Source: Streptomyces sp. NBC_01446 (GTDB lineage Bacteria; Actinomycetota; Actinomycetes; Streptomycetales; Streptomycetaceae). Taken from it: a DNA stretch of 64,000 bases. Shown one piece after another: positions 18,472-25,533 of this stretch; the stretch's first letter is position 1; the number at the start of each line of letters is the position of its first letter. The position numbers were made by a program, and so were the translations under genes. A model generated the notes under the pieces. That model made no database searches. It was given only the letters and a program-made list of their open reading frames with translations, and had not been told where the DNA came from. The stretch covers positions 2,882,501 to 2,946,500 of the forward strand of contig NZ_JAPEPO010000001.1 in NCBI RefSeq assembly GCF_026340095.1, in the 5' to 3' direction.

Positions 18472-18512
18472 AAGCCCCCCAGGAATTTGCGGGAGTCCAG
18501 TCCTCCCGAAGC

Positions 18513-18722
18513 TCACCACCACTCCGAGTCGAGCCGCCCCTCAATGGCCCGCAGGTTCTCTCGGGCGCAGCGGTCGCAGTAGTGCCGGCCGGTCCCGTTC
18601 TCCACTGAGTAGGTCCAGGTCGGTGGGGTGTCCTGGGCTGTGGTGCCACAGAGGGCGCACACGATGGTGCCGGGTTCGGGCTCGGGTCGCTGCGCTGAGT
18701 CGCCGTCAGGATGAGACGTCAC
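18513..18722 (-). CDS. Small zinc-ribbon-like protein
   Basis: The 69-aa protein has two CxxC pairs, C-A-L-C (about residues 22-25) and C-D-R-C (about 49-52), which would bind one zinc. Aromatic residues lie between them (P-P-T-W-T-Y-S-V) and the C-terminus is D-S-E-W-W. GTG at 18722 has GGAG about 11 nt upstream. Family and function are not recognised; such ribbons bind nucleic acid or protein. It lies downstream of the wblC operon but beyond a terminator. Confidence 0.75.
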   Translation of the reverse strand: MTSHPDGDSAQRPEPEPGTIVCALCGTTAQDTPPTWTYSVENGTGRHYCDRCARENLRAIEGRLDSEWW

Positions 18723-18765
18723 GTGGTGACGATATCTCCGTCTTCCGAGGGTGTGGCGCAACGCA

Positions 18766-18802
18766 CCGCGGGGGCCGGTCCGTTGTGGATCGGCCCCCGC
18801 GG
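18766..18802 (-). terminator. Terminator of the wblC operon
   Basis: A 12-bp stem (18766-18777 with 18791-18802) starts 6 nt past the stop of the gene following wblC. Confidence 0.85.
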
Positions 18803-18808
18803 GGTGGG

Positions 18809-19132
18809 TCACTGCATGACCGCCATGGCGAGCGCGCGGCGGGCGCGCAGTGATGCGCGCTCGGCGCGGCGCTGCATCCGGCGGGCCGTTGCCAGGCGCA
18901 GTGCGCGGCGTTCGGCCTCGGCGGAGCGCAGCTGCTCGTGCATATGCGCACGAGCCAGCGCTTCTGGGATGAGTTGCATCTCTCGGGTCCTGTTCTGGCG
19001 CGAGTCGTTCGCGTCGGTGGTGGTGAAGTCTGGGGTCGCAGAGCCGGTGGGCTCGCTGGTGGACGGCTTCATCGGGGCCTGCTTCTGGGGGTCGTGCGTC
19101 AGGGGGCGGTCGATCGTTCCTCGTGCGTTCAT
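18809..19132 (-). CDS. Hypothetical Arg/Ala-rich protein coupled to wblC
   Basis: The 107-aa protein has a disordered N-terminal half and a strongly helical, Arg/Ala/Glu-rich C-terminal half (about residues 50-107) that could form a coiled coil or bind nucleic acid. Its ATG overlaps the wblC stop (ATGA), so it is translated by coupling and shares all wblC regulation. No family recognised. It is therefore predicted to be induced by ribosome-targeting antibiotics together with WblC. Confidence 0.75.
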   Translation of the reverse strand: MNARGTIDRPLTHDPQKQAPMKPSTSEPTGSATPDFTTTDANDSRQNRTREMQLIPEALARAHMHEQLRSAEAERRALRLATARRMQRRAERASLRARRALAMAVMQ

Positions 19133-19497
19133 GCCGCGACCGGGTTCTTGCGCGGGCGGCCACGCGGCCGCTTCCGGGCTACGACGACGCCCTGGACGAA
19201 CAGCTCGCCGCCCCAGACGCCCCAGGGCTCACGCCGCTCCTTGGCGCCGGCGAGGCAGGCCTCGACGAGCGGGCAGGTGCGGCAGAGGGACTTGGCGTAC
19301 TCGACGTCCGCCGGCGACTCCGCGAAGAAGACCTCGGGGTCGTAGGCACGGCAGGGGACGGGTACGCCGAGGTTCTCGATGGCGTCGTCGAGCGCGGTGA
19401 GCGCAGTCAGGGGGTTCAAGGTGGAGTCCTCCGTGAGACCGGGCGGGGGGAGAGTGTCTGAAGGCGGTACTGACGGGGCGTGCGCTTCGAGTTGCAC
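19129..19497 (-). CDS. wblC: WhiB-family transcriptional regulator WblC (WhiB7)
   Basis: The 122-aa iron-sulfur regulator has the four cluster-binding cysteines Cys49, Cys72, Cys75 and Cys81, the turn motif E-P-W-G-V-W-G-G-E (90-98), and a C-terminal AT-hook R-G-R-P-R-K (112-117) that separates WhiB7/WblC from other WhiB proteins. WhiB7 binds the primary sigma factor and AT-rich DNA upstream of -35 elements, activating intrinsic resistance to translation inhibitors. GTG at 19497 has GAGGA about 9 nt upstream. The transcript begins some 600 nt earlier and contains a uORF and a terminator. ATGA overlap with the next gene. Confidence 0.96.
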   Translation of the reverse strand: MQLEAHAPSVPPSDTLPPPGLTEDSTLNPLTALTALDDAIENLGVPVPCRAYDPEVFFAESPADVEYAKSLCRTCPLVEACLAGAKERREPWGVWGGELFVQGVVVARKRPRGRPRKNPVAA

Positions 19498-19600
19498 GGT
19501 GTTGTTTCCTCGTCTGGTCGTTCCGGCCTGTGGGCCGGATGGCGGTGGTACCGGGTCTTTTCTTGTCCCGAGGCCCCTTCGTTCTGTTGTCCCGTGCGGG

Positions 19601-19643
19601 CAAAACAGAAGGGCCGCGGATCCCGGGTGGGGTTCCGCGGCCC
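19601..19643 (-). terminator. wblC leader attenuator (intrinsic terminator)
   Basis: A 10-bp perfect GC stem (19611-19620 with 19634-19643) is followed on the minus strand by a T-rich tail (TTCTGTTTTG), rare in this genome. It lies 104 nt upstream of wblC and 24 nt past the uORF stop. The tail can pair instead with AACAGAA-type sequence at 19582-19588, a possible alternative fold. Confidence 0.85.
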
Positions 19644-19654
19644 TGAAGGCGCCG

Positions 19655-19673
19655 GCCTGATCGAAGATCAGGC
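19655..19673 (-). promoter_or_regulatory. Hairpin over the uORF stop codon
   Basis: An 8-bp perfect stem (GCCTGATC with GATCAGGC, 3-base loop) contains the uORF stop codon (19668-19670). A ribosome finishing the uORF must melt it, which links translation to folding of the terminator just downstream. Confidence 0.65.
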
Positions 19674-19991
19674 TGGATCACTCCAGGGTTCGAGCCCACG
19701 GAAGGCCCACATCGTGTGGTGGTGCGTCGTCTGCTTCCGGGATCCGGCACCGGCCGCCGCAAAGGCATAGGCCTGGGCCTGTGCCGTTGCTACTGCTTCC
19801 GGTGCCTTGGTCGGTCGCTCATTGCTCTCGCGGACGGGAAGGTCGGCGAGAGACAGGAAGGACTCCGGACGGGCGGCGGGAATGCCGGACGCACCGGTGC
19901 CCAGGTTCGAGAAACCGAGCAGGCAGGAAGCGACGACCGAGCGATCGGTCATTTTGGCGGTGCTGATGAAGCTGGCGTTGATGCTGATCAC
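19668..19991 (-). CDS. wblC leader uORF
   Basis: The 107-codon ORF begins with GTG at 19991, with GAGAGGAGG nine nt upstream, the best ribosome site in this leader. The product has no recognised fold; the N-terminus is Ile/Ser/Thr-rich and the C-terminus reads H-H-H-T-M-W-A-F. Actinobacterial whiB7 genes are known to be controlled by uORF-dependent transcription attenuation: slowed ribosomes prevent termination. The arrangement here (promoter, uORF, stop inside a hairpin, terminator, wblC) fits that. The peptide itself may be dispensable. Confidence 0.75.
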   Translation of the reverse strand: MISINASFISTAKMTDRSVVASCLLGFSNLGTGASGIPAARPESFLSLADLPVRESNERPTKAPEAVATAQAQAYAFAAAGAGSRKQTTHHHTMWAFRGLEPWSDPA

Positions 19992-20101
19992 TGGAATTCG
20001 CCTCCTCTCGGCGTCTCTGGGACCGGTGTGAACCGGTCCGACGGCTTTAGTACAGCACGGAACCAGTGCCTCGGAGAAGAGGCGCTGTTCCCGTGCTTAA
20101 G

Positions 20102-20141
20102 AACCTATGGGGATTGCTGGGGCATGCGCAAACTATTTTTT
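20102..20141 (-). promoter_or_regulatory. WhiB7-type autoregulated wblC promoter
   Basis: On the minus strand: -10 TAGGTT (20102-20107), an 18-bp spacer, -35 TTGCGC (20126-20131), and an A/T tract AAAAAATA (20134-20141) just above it. An A/T-rich block immediately upstream of a primary-sigma -35 is the hallmark of WhiB7-activated promoters, including its own. It overlaps the 3' flank of uvrD2. Confidence 0.75.
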
Positions 20142-20154
20142 CGACGAGTTTGCA

Positions 20155-22374
20155 TCAGTCGTCCTCGTCGGCTACTCCAACGCCCGCATCCGGGGCCCCA
20201 CCTGCGCAGATGGTGAGCACGTCGGTGCCGAACCGGTTGAGCTTGCGCATGCCGACGCCGGGGATGCGGGCGAGTTGGGCCGCGTCTTCGGGCATGGCTT
20301 CGGCGATGGCGACGAGGGTCTTGTCGGTGAAGACGCAGAAGGCGGGCTGTCCGAGCTGTTGTGCCTGGTCGGCGCGCCAGTCGTGGAGTCGCTCGTAGAG
20401 GCCCTCGTCCATGGCGGAGGGGCAGTCCTCGCAGCGCATGAGTTTCATCTCGCCGGCGTCGGTGAGGGTGCGTCGGCAGACGTGGCAGCGGGCGACGGTT
20501 CGGGCGGTGCGGCGTCGGACGGGTCCGGTGGTGGTGCGGGGCGTCGTCGGTGTGCCGTGTTCGATGCCGCCTTGTCCGGTGCTCGTGTTGCGGGCCGTGG
20601 CTCCTGAGGTGCCTGGCCGGATGCCGTCGAGGAAGCGGCTGGGGCGGCGGTTGGGGCGGCCGCCGGGTGAGCGGGAGAGGGCCCAGGACAGGCTGAGGTG
20701 GTGGCGGGCCCGGGTGACGCCGACGTAGAGGAGGCGGCGTTCTTCCTCGATCTGTTCGTCGGTCTTGGCGTACGTGATTGGCATCATGCCTTCGGCGAGG
20801 CCGACGAGGAAGACGGCGTCCCATTCGAGGCCCTTGGCGGCGTGCAGGGAGGCGAGGGTGACGCCTTCGACGGAGGGTGCGTGCTGGGCGGCGGCGCGTT
20901 CGTCGAGTTCGGTGACGAGGTCGGTGAGGGTGGCGGTGGGTTTGGCGCGGGCGAAGTCCTCGGCGAGGCGGACGAGGGCGGCGAGGGATTCCCAGCGTTC
21001 GCGGACGGCTCCGGAGCCGTCGGGGGGTTGGCTGGTCCAGCCTTCTCCGGAGAGGACGGCGCGGACCTGGGAGGGCAGGTCGACGGCGTCGTCGAGGAGG
21101 GAGTCGTTGTTTCCGAAGCGGGCGGCGCTGCGGAGGGCGTGGCCGGCTTTGCGTACTTCCGCGCGTTCGAAGAAGCGTTCTGCGCCGCGGAGCTGGTAGG
21201 GGATGCCGGCGTCGGCGAGGGCTTGCTCGTAGATCTCGGACTGTCCGTTGGTGCGGAACAGGATGGCGATTTCGCCGGCGGAGACGCCGTTGTCGATGAG
21301 GGCGCGGATGCGGCGGGCGGTGCCTTCGGCTTCGGTCGGTTCGTCGGCGTAGTCCGTGTAGGCGGGTTCTGGTCCTCGGTCCCGCTGGGAGATGAGTTCG
21401 AGGCGGTGTTCGGCGGCGCGGCCTCGGGCGTGGGAGAGGAGGGTGTTGGCGAGGTGGACGACCTGGGGGGTGGAGCGGTAGTCGCGGACGAGTTTGACGA
21501 CGGTGGCGCCGGGGTGGCGGGTGCGGAAGTTGAGGAGGTGGTCTGGGGTGGCGCCCGTGAAGGAGTAGATGGTCTGGCTGGCGTCGCCGACGACGCAGAG
21601 GTTGTCGCGGTCGCCGAGCCAGAGTTCGAGGAGTCGCTGTTGGAGGGGGCTGACGTCCTGGTATTCGTCGACCACGAAGTGCTGGTACTGGGAGCGGACC
21701 TGTTCGGCGATGTCGTGGCGGTCCTGGAGGATGCCGACGGTGAGCAGGAGTACGTCTTCGAAGTCGATGAGGGCGCGGTCGCGCTTGAGCGTTTCGTAGG
21801 TCGCGTAGATCTGGGCGGTCTCGGCGTTGTTGCGGGGGGTGAGGCGGCCGGTTTTGGCGGCCGCCGCGGCGTAGTCGGTGGGGACGGTCTGGGTGACTTT
21901 GGACCACTCGATTTCGGCCGTGACGTCGCGGAGTTCGCCGCGCTCGAGGCGGATGCGGCAGGCGGCGGCCGCGTCGGCGACGAGTTGGATCTTGCGGTCG
22001 ACGATGCGGGGCAGCTCGCCGCCGACTGCTTTGGGCCAGAAGAACTGGAGTTGGCGCAGGGCCGCGGCGTGGAAGGTGCGGGCCTGGACTCCGCCGGCGC
22101 CGAGGTGGCGGAGGCGTCCGCGCATTTCGCCTGCTGCGCGGTTGGTGAAGGTGACGGCGAGGATGCTGTTGGGCTGGAGGATGCCCGAGCGGACGCCGTA
22201 GGCGATGCGGTGGGTGATGGCGCGGGTCTTGCCTGTGCCCGCGCCGGCGAGGACGCACACCGGTCCGTGCAGGGCGGTGGCGACGGCGCGCTGTTCGGGG
22301 TCGAGCCCGTCGAGCACCGCGTCGGCCGTGTCCGGAACCTGCGGGAAGAGGGTGGAGTGCGTTGCTGCTGTCAC
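20155..22374 (-). CDS. uvrD2: ATP-dependent DNA helicase UvrD2
   Basis: The 739-aa superfamily 1A helicase has Walker A G-A-G-T-G-K-T (near residue 40), D-E-Y-Q-D (motif II), V-V-G-D-A-S-Q-T-I-Y-S-F and Y-V-G-V-T-R-A-R-H. Two C-x-x-C pairs (C-H-V-C and C-E-D-C) near 610-635 form the tetracysteine element of actinobacterial UvrD2, followed by a C-terminal HRDC domain. It translocates 3' to 5' and unwinds DNA in repair or replication. GTG at 22374 begins the first residues that resemble the family. Divergent from mycoredoxin. The wblC promoter lies directly past its stop. Confidence 0.94.
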   Translation of the reverse strand: MTAATHSTLFPQVPDTADAVLDGLDPEQRAVATALHGPVCVLAGAGTGKTRAITHRIAYGVRSGILQPNSILAVTFTNRAAGEMRGRLRHLGAGGVQARTFHAAALRQLQFFWPKAVGGELPRIVDRKIQLVADAAAACRIRLERGELRDVTAEIEWSKVTQTVPTDYAAAAAKTGRLTPRNNAETAQIYATYETLKRDRALIDFEDVLLLTVGILQDRHDIAEQVRSQYQHFVVDEYQDVSPLQQRLLELWLGDRDNLCVVGDASQTIYSFTGATPDHLLNFRTRHPGATVVKLVRDYRSTPQVVHLANTLLSHARGRAAEHRLELISQRDRGPEPAYTDYADEPTEAEGTARRIRALIDNGVSAGEIAILFRTNGQSEIYEQALADAGIPYQLRGAERFFERAEVRKAGHALRSAARFGNNDSLLDDAVDLPSQVRAVLSGEGWTSQPPDGSGAVRERWESLAALVRLAEDFARAKPTATLTDLVTELDERAAAQHAPSVEGVTLASLHAAKGLEWDAVFLVGLAEGMMPITYAKTDEQIEEERRLLYVGVTRARHHLSLSWALSRSPGGRPNRRPSRFLDGIRPGTSGATARNTSTGQGGIEHGTPTTPRTTTGPVRRRTARTVARCHVCRRTLTDAGEMKLMRCEDCPSAMDEGLYERLHDWRADQAQQLGQPAFCVFTDKTLVAIAEAMPEDAAQLARIPGVGMRKLNRFGTDVLTICAGGAPDAGVGVADEDD

Positions 22375-22511
22375 CCCGCCATGCTGCCAGGTCGGTGGGG
22401 GCGGGTGCGTCGCGTTGTCCACAGGGGGCGGGTGCAGTCGTATTAATGCGGTGCGTGTCACGTCTGCGGGTGTGATGGGCGTCATGCGCGGTCGGTGGCG
22501 GAGGCTCGGGC

Positions 22512-22539
22512 GGGGTCGGGGTCGGGGGTCGGGGTCGGG
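22512..22539 (+). other. G-quadruplex-type repeat upstream of mycoredoxin
   Basis: Five G-runs of 3-5 bases, each separated by TC, make a textbook quadruplex motif in the divergent uvrD2/mycoredoxin promoter region. Confidence 0.6.
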
Positions 22540-22560
22540 AATGGTGGCCGGGTCGCTTAC

Positions 22561-22578
22561 GTTCGACTCAGTGCGAAC
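22561..22578. promoter_or_regulatory. Inverted repeat GTTCG-N8-CGAAC
   Basis: A 5-bp-arm inverted repeat lies 33 bp before the mycoredoxin start. The arms are everted relative to an actinobacterial SOS box (CGAAC-N4-GTTCG), so LexA binding is not expected; another operator is possible. Confidence 0.35.
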
Positions 22579-22611
22579 AAGCATTCCGAGCCGTGAAGGA
22601 GCATGAGGAAC

Positions 22612-22875
22612 ATGCCGGGGACTGTGACGATGTACAGCACGACGTGGTGCGGCTACTGCCGTCGGCTGAAGGGCCAGATGGACCGCGAGGGCATCGAGTA
22701 CAACGAGGTCAACATCGAGCACGACCCGGATTCGGCGGCATTCGTCGAGAAGGCGAACGGCGGGAACCAGACGGTTCCGACCGTTCAGGTCGTCCCCGTG
22801 AGCGGTGGGGCCGAGGTCATCATGACGAACCCGAGCCTGGCGCAGATCAAGCAGGCGCTCGGCGTCGCCTCCTGA
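22612..22875 (+). CDS. mrx1: Mycoredoxin (glutaredoxin-like)
   Basis: The 87-aa thioredoxin-fold protein has the active site W-C-G-Y-C (Cys13 and Cys16), the cis-Pro T-V-P-T segment (about residue 55) and a short C-terminal helix. Mycoredoxin reduces mycothiol-protein mixed disulfides, the actinobacterial equivalent of glutaredoxin. ATG at 22612 is preferred; an in-frame ATG at 22603 is too near the AAGGAG site. Divergent from uvrD2, as in mycobacteria (Rv3198A beside Rv3198c, from memory). A terminator follows. Confidence 0.93.
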   Translation: MPGTVTMYSTTWCGYCRRLKGQMDREGIEYNEVNIEHDPDSAAFVEKANGGNQTVPTVQVVPVSGGAEVIMTNPSLAQIKQALGVAS

Positions 22876-22895
22876 TCGCTCCGTACGTACAGAGT

Positions 22896-22917
22896 GGCCC
22901 CTGCTTCGGCGGGGGCC
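22896..22917 (+). terminator. Mycoredoxin gene terminator
   Basis: A GGCCCC/GGGGCC-type stem capped by a TTCG tetraloop is followed by TTCTGCATT. It starts 20 nt past the stop. Confidence 0.8.
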
Positions 22918-23020
22918 TTCTGCATTCCTGGTCACTTCGCGTTGACGCGTTCGTGCCCTGGGGCTCGGCAATCCTGTTCAGCCGGCCATGCGGCCCCGTC
23001 CAGGCAGATGCCCTGCCCGA

Positions 23021-23048
23021 CCTGACCGGGGTTGGGCGCCCGGTCAGG
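23021..23048 (-). terminator. nudC operon terminator
   Basis: A 10-bp perfect stem (CCTGACCGGG and its complement) with an 8-base loop lies 26 nt past the nudC stop on the minus strand. Confidence 0.8.
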
Positions 23049-23074
23049 CCAGTCGGATCAGATCAGGGCGGGGC

Positions 23075-24025
23075 TTATACGGCGTCGCCGGGCTTGGGGA
23101 GGGGCTTGCCGTACCAGAGTTCGATGAGGCGGGCCGCGATCGAGATTCCGTAGGGGGGCATGACCTCTCCGGACTCGAATGCGGCGCGCAGGTCTTCGCG
23201 GGAGAACCAGCGGGCTTCGTGTATTTCTTCGCCGTCGACGTTGATCTCGGACGAGGTGGCGCGGGCCATGAAGCCGAGCATGAGGCTGGAGGGGAACGGC
23301 CAGGGCTGGCTGGCGACGTATTCGACGTCGGGGCCGACGACGACTCCGGCTTCTTCGAAGACTTCGCGGCGTACGGACTGCTCGATGGACTCTCCGGGTT
23401 CGACGAAGCCGGCGAGGGTGGAGAAGCGGCCTTCGGGCCAGTGGACCTGGCGGCCGAGGAGTGCGCGGTCCTCGTCGTCCGTGACGAGCATGATCACTGC
23501 GGGGTCGGTGCGGGGGTAGTGCTCGGCTCCGCAGGCCTGGCAGCGGCGGATGTGGCCCGCGGCGGCGATGACGGTGCGTTCGCCGCAGCGGGAGCAGAAG
23601 CGGTGCAGTCGCTGCCAGTTCTCGAGGGCGACGGCGTGCACCATGAGGCCGGCGTCCCGGGGGGACAGGAGGAGTCCGGCTTCGCGCAGGCCGGCGGGGC
23701 GCGCGGACTGGTCGATGCGGCCGGGGAGGGTGTCCTTCTGGAGGGCGAAGTAGCTGACGCCGTCGTCGTCGGTGCCCAGGAAGTAGCGGTGGGCTTCGGT
23801 GAGGGGCGCTTCGAAGGACGGGGTCATGACCAGTTCGGTGGCGCCGTCCGGCGTCTCGTCGATGAGGACCTGTCCGCCGGAGACCACGAAGACGCGGGTG
23901 GTGGGGTGGCTCCAGGCTGCGGCGAGCCAGGCCTCGTCGAGGCGGTGGTGTGCGGCGCGGTCGATGCCGCTGGGTGCGGAGAGCGAGAGCGGACGGTCGG
24001 CTGTGCGGTCGGTCCAGGTGGTCAC
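23075..24025 (-). CDS. nudC: NADH pyrophosphatase NudC
   Basis: The 316-aa Nudix hydrolase cleaves NAD(H) to NMN(H) and AMP and in other bacteria removes NAD caps from RNA. A four-Cys zinc ribbon (C-S-R-C and C-Q-A-C, about 140-165) precedes the Nudix box G-F-V-E-P-G-E-S-x-E...R-R-E-V-F-E-E-A-G. The diagnostic S-Q-P-W-P-F-P follows. GTG at 24025 is chosen for its upstream GGGGGAG/GGAAG; the longer ORF begins with a Pro-rich stretch unlike the family. Last gene of adnA-adnB-M20-nudC, 85 bp after the peptidase. Confidence 0.94.
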   Translation of the reverse strand: MTTWTDRTADRPLSLSAPSGIDRAAHHRLDEAWLAAAWSHPTTRVFVVSGGQVLIDETPDGATELVMTPSFEAPLTEAHRYFLGTDDDGVSYFALQKDTLPGRIDQSARPAGLREAGLLLSPRDAGLMVHAVALENWQRLHRFCSRCGERTVIAAAGHIRRCQACGAEHYPRTDPAVIMLVTDDEDRALLGRQVHWPEGRFSTLAGFVEPGESIEQSVRREVFEEAGVVVGPDVEYVASQPWPFPSSLMLGFMARATSSEINVDGEEIHEARWFSREDLRAAFESGEVMPPYGISIAARLIELWYGKPLPKPGDAV

Positions 24026-24110
24026 GGGTGCTTCCAACTCCCCCGGTGGAATGGGTGTTTCGGCGGGACGGTTCGGCTGGGCGGGTGCGGGGTGTGGCGG
24101 GTGGGGTGGC

Positions 24111-25523
24111 TCAGTGTGCATCGCGCCAGTTCTCCGCGAGGTCGCCCCACAGGTGGGCGGCTGTTTCGACGCCCTTTTTGAGGAGGTCGAGTTCGACTTT
24201 CTCGTTGGGTGCGTGCCAGCCGTCGGAGGGGACGGAGATGCCGAGGAAGAGGACGGGAGCGTCGAGGACGTCCTGGAGGTCGGCGGCGGGGCCGGAGCCT
24301 CCTTCGCGCGTGAAGCGGATCTTCTGGTCGAAGGCGAGGTTCATGGCGCGGACGACGGACTGGAGGGCGGGGTGGTCGAGGGGGGTGAGGCAGGGGCGGG
24401 TGGCGGCGCCGAAGGTGATGGTGTGGCGGATGCCGGCGGGGAGCCGCCCGGCGACCCAGTCGGTGACGGCCTTTTCCACGTGGTCGGGGTCCTGTCCGGC
24501 GACGAGGCGGAAGGACAGCTTCAGCGTGGCTGAGGAGGGGACGATGGTTTTGCCGCCGGGGCCTTGGTAGCCGCCTCCGATGCCGTTGACCTCGGCGGTG
24601 GGGCGGGCCCAGATCCGTTCGAGGGTGGTGTGGCCGGCCTCTCCGTGGGTGGCGTGCGACTTGGCGGTGCGCAGCCATTGGGCTTCGTCGAAGGGGAGCT
24701 CGGCGAAGAGTTCCCGTTCGCGGTCGGTGAGGGGGGTGATGCCGTCGTAGAAGCCGGGGACGGCCACGCGCGCGTGGTCGTCGTGGAGGGCTGCGACGAG
24801 GCGGGCGGCGGCGGTGGCGGGGTTGGGTACGGCGCCGCCGAAGGATCCGGAGTGGATGTCCTGGTCGGGGCCGTGGAGTTCGATCTCGCAGTCGGCGAGG
24901 CCGCGCATTCCGGTGCAGACGGTGGGGGTGTCCTCGGACCACATGCCGGTGTCGGAGACGATCACGGCGTCTGCGGTGAGGCGGTCCCTGTGCTGCTCGA
25001 CGAGGGTGCGGAAGTGGGGGGAGCCGGATTCCTCTTCGCCCTCCACGAGGAGCTTGAGGTGGACGGCGGGGGTGGTGCGGCCGGTGGCGGCGAGGTGGGC
25101 GCGGACGCCGAGTGTGTGGAAGAACACCTGTCCCTTGTCGTCGGCTGCTCCGCGCGCGTGGAGGCGGTTTCCGATGACGACGGGTTCGAAGGGGTCGGTG
25201 TTCCAGCCGTCCTCGCGGGCCGCGGGCTGGACGTCGTGGTGCCCGTAGACGAGGACGGTGGGGGCGTGCGGGTCGTCGGAGGGCCAGTCGGCGAAGACGG
25301 CGGGGGCGCCGGGTGTCTCCCAGACCTCGGTGGTCGGGAAGCCGGTCTCCCGGAGTTTCGCGGCGAGCCAGTCGGCGCTGCGGCGTACGTCGGGTGCGTG
25401 GTCGGGCTGGGCCGACACGGACGGGATTCGGAGCCACTCGGCGAGGTCCTGGAGGAACGCGTCGTGGTGGGTCTCGATGTACGCACGGACGGTGCTGACG
25501 GCGTTGTCAACGGGCTTGCTCAT
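24111..25523 (-). CDS. M20 family metallopeptidase (dipeptidase)
   Basis: The 470-aa di-zinc peptidase has ligand motifs Y-G-H-H-D-V-Q-P (about 88-95), A-R-G-A-A-D-D-K-G (about 121), E-G-E-E-E-S-G-S (about 155) and S-D-T-G (about 185), with the lid/dimerisation domain in mid-protein and a late His in D-G-W-H-A-P-N-E. It should hydrolyse dipeptides or related amides in the cytosol. The ATG at 25523 lies 10 bp after the adnB stop, so it is in the same transcript. The exact substrate is not readable. Confidence 0.93.
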   Translation of the reverse strand: MSKPVDNAVSTVRAYIETHHDAFLQDLAEWLRIPSVSAQPDHAPDVRRSADWLAAKLRETGFPTTEVWETPGAPAVFADWPSDDPHAPTVLVYGHHDVQPAAREDGWNTDPFEPVVIGNRLHARGAADDKGQVFFHTLGVRAHLAATGRTTPAVHLKLLVEGEEESGSPHFRTLVEQHRDRLTADAVIVSDTGMWSEDTPTVCTGMRGLADCEIELHGPDQDIHSGSFGGAVPNPATAAARLVAALHDDHARVAVPGFYDGITPLTDRERELFAELPFDEAQWLRTAKSHATHGEAGHTTLERIWARPTAEVNGIGGGYQGPGGKTIVPSSATLKLSFRLVAGQDPDHVEKAVTDWVAGRLPAGIRHTITFGAATRPCLTPLDHPALQSVVRAMNLAFDQKIRFTREGGSGPAADLQDVLDAPVLFLGISVPSDGWHAPNEKVELDLLKKGVETAAHLWGDLAENWRDAH

Positions 25524-25533
25524 GGTCCCGAGC

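Noticed and set aside
22415..22423. Perfect Streptomyces DnaA box TTGTCCACA upstream of uvrD2
   Set aside because: A single box with no cluster and no dnaA/dnaN nearby is not an origin. It might still affect uvrD2 expression.
22561..22578. LexA SOS box before mycoredoxin
   Set aside because: The arms are in the wrong orientation (GTTCG...CGAAC) and spacing is 8, not 4.
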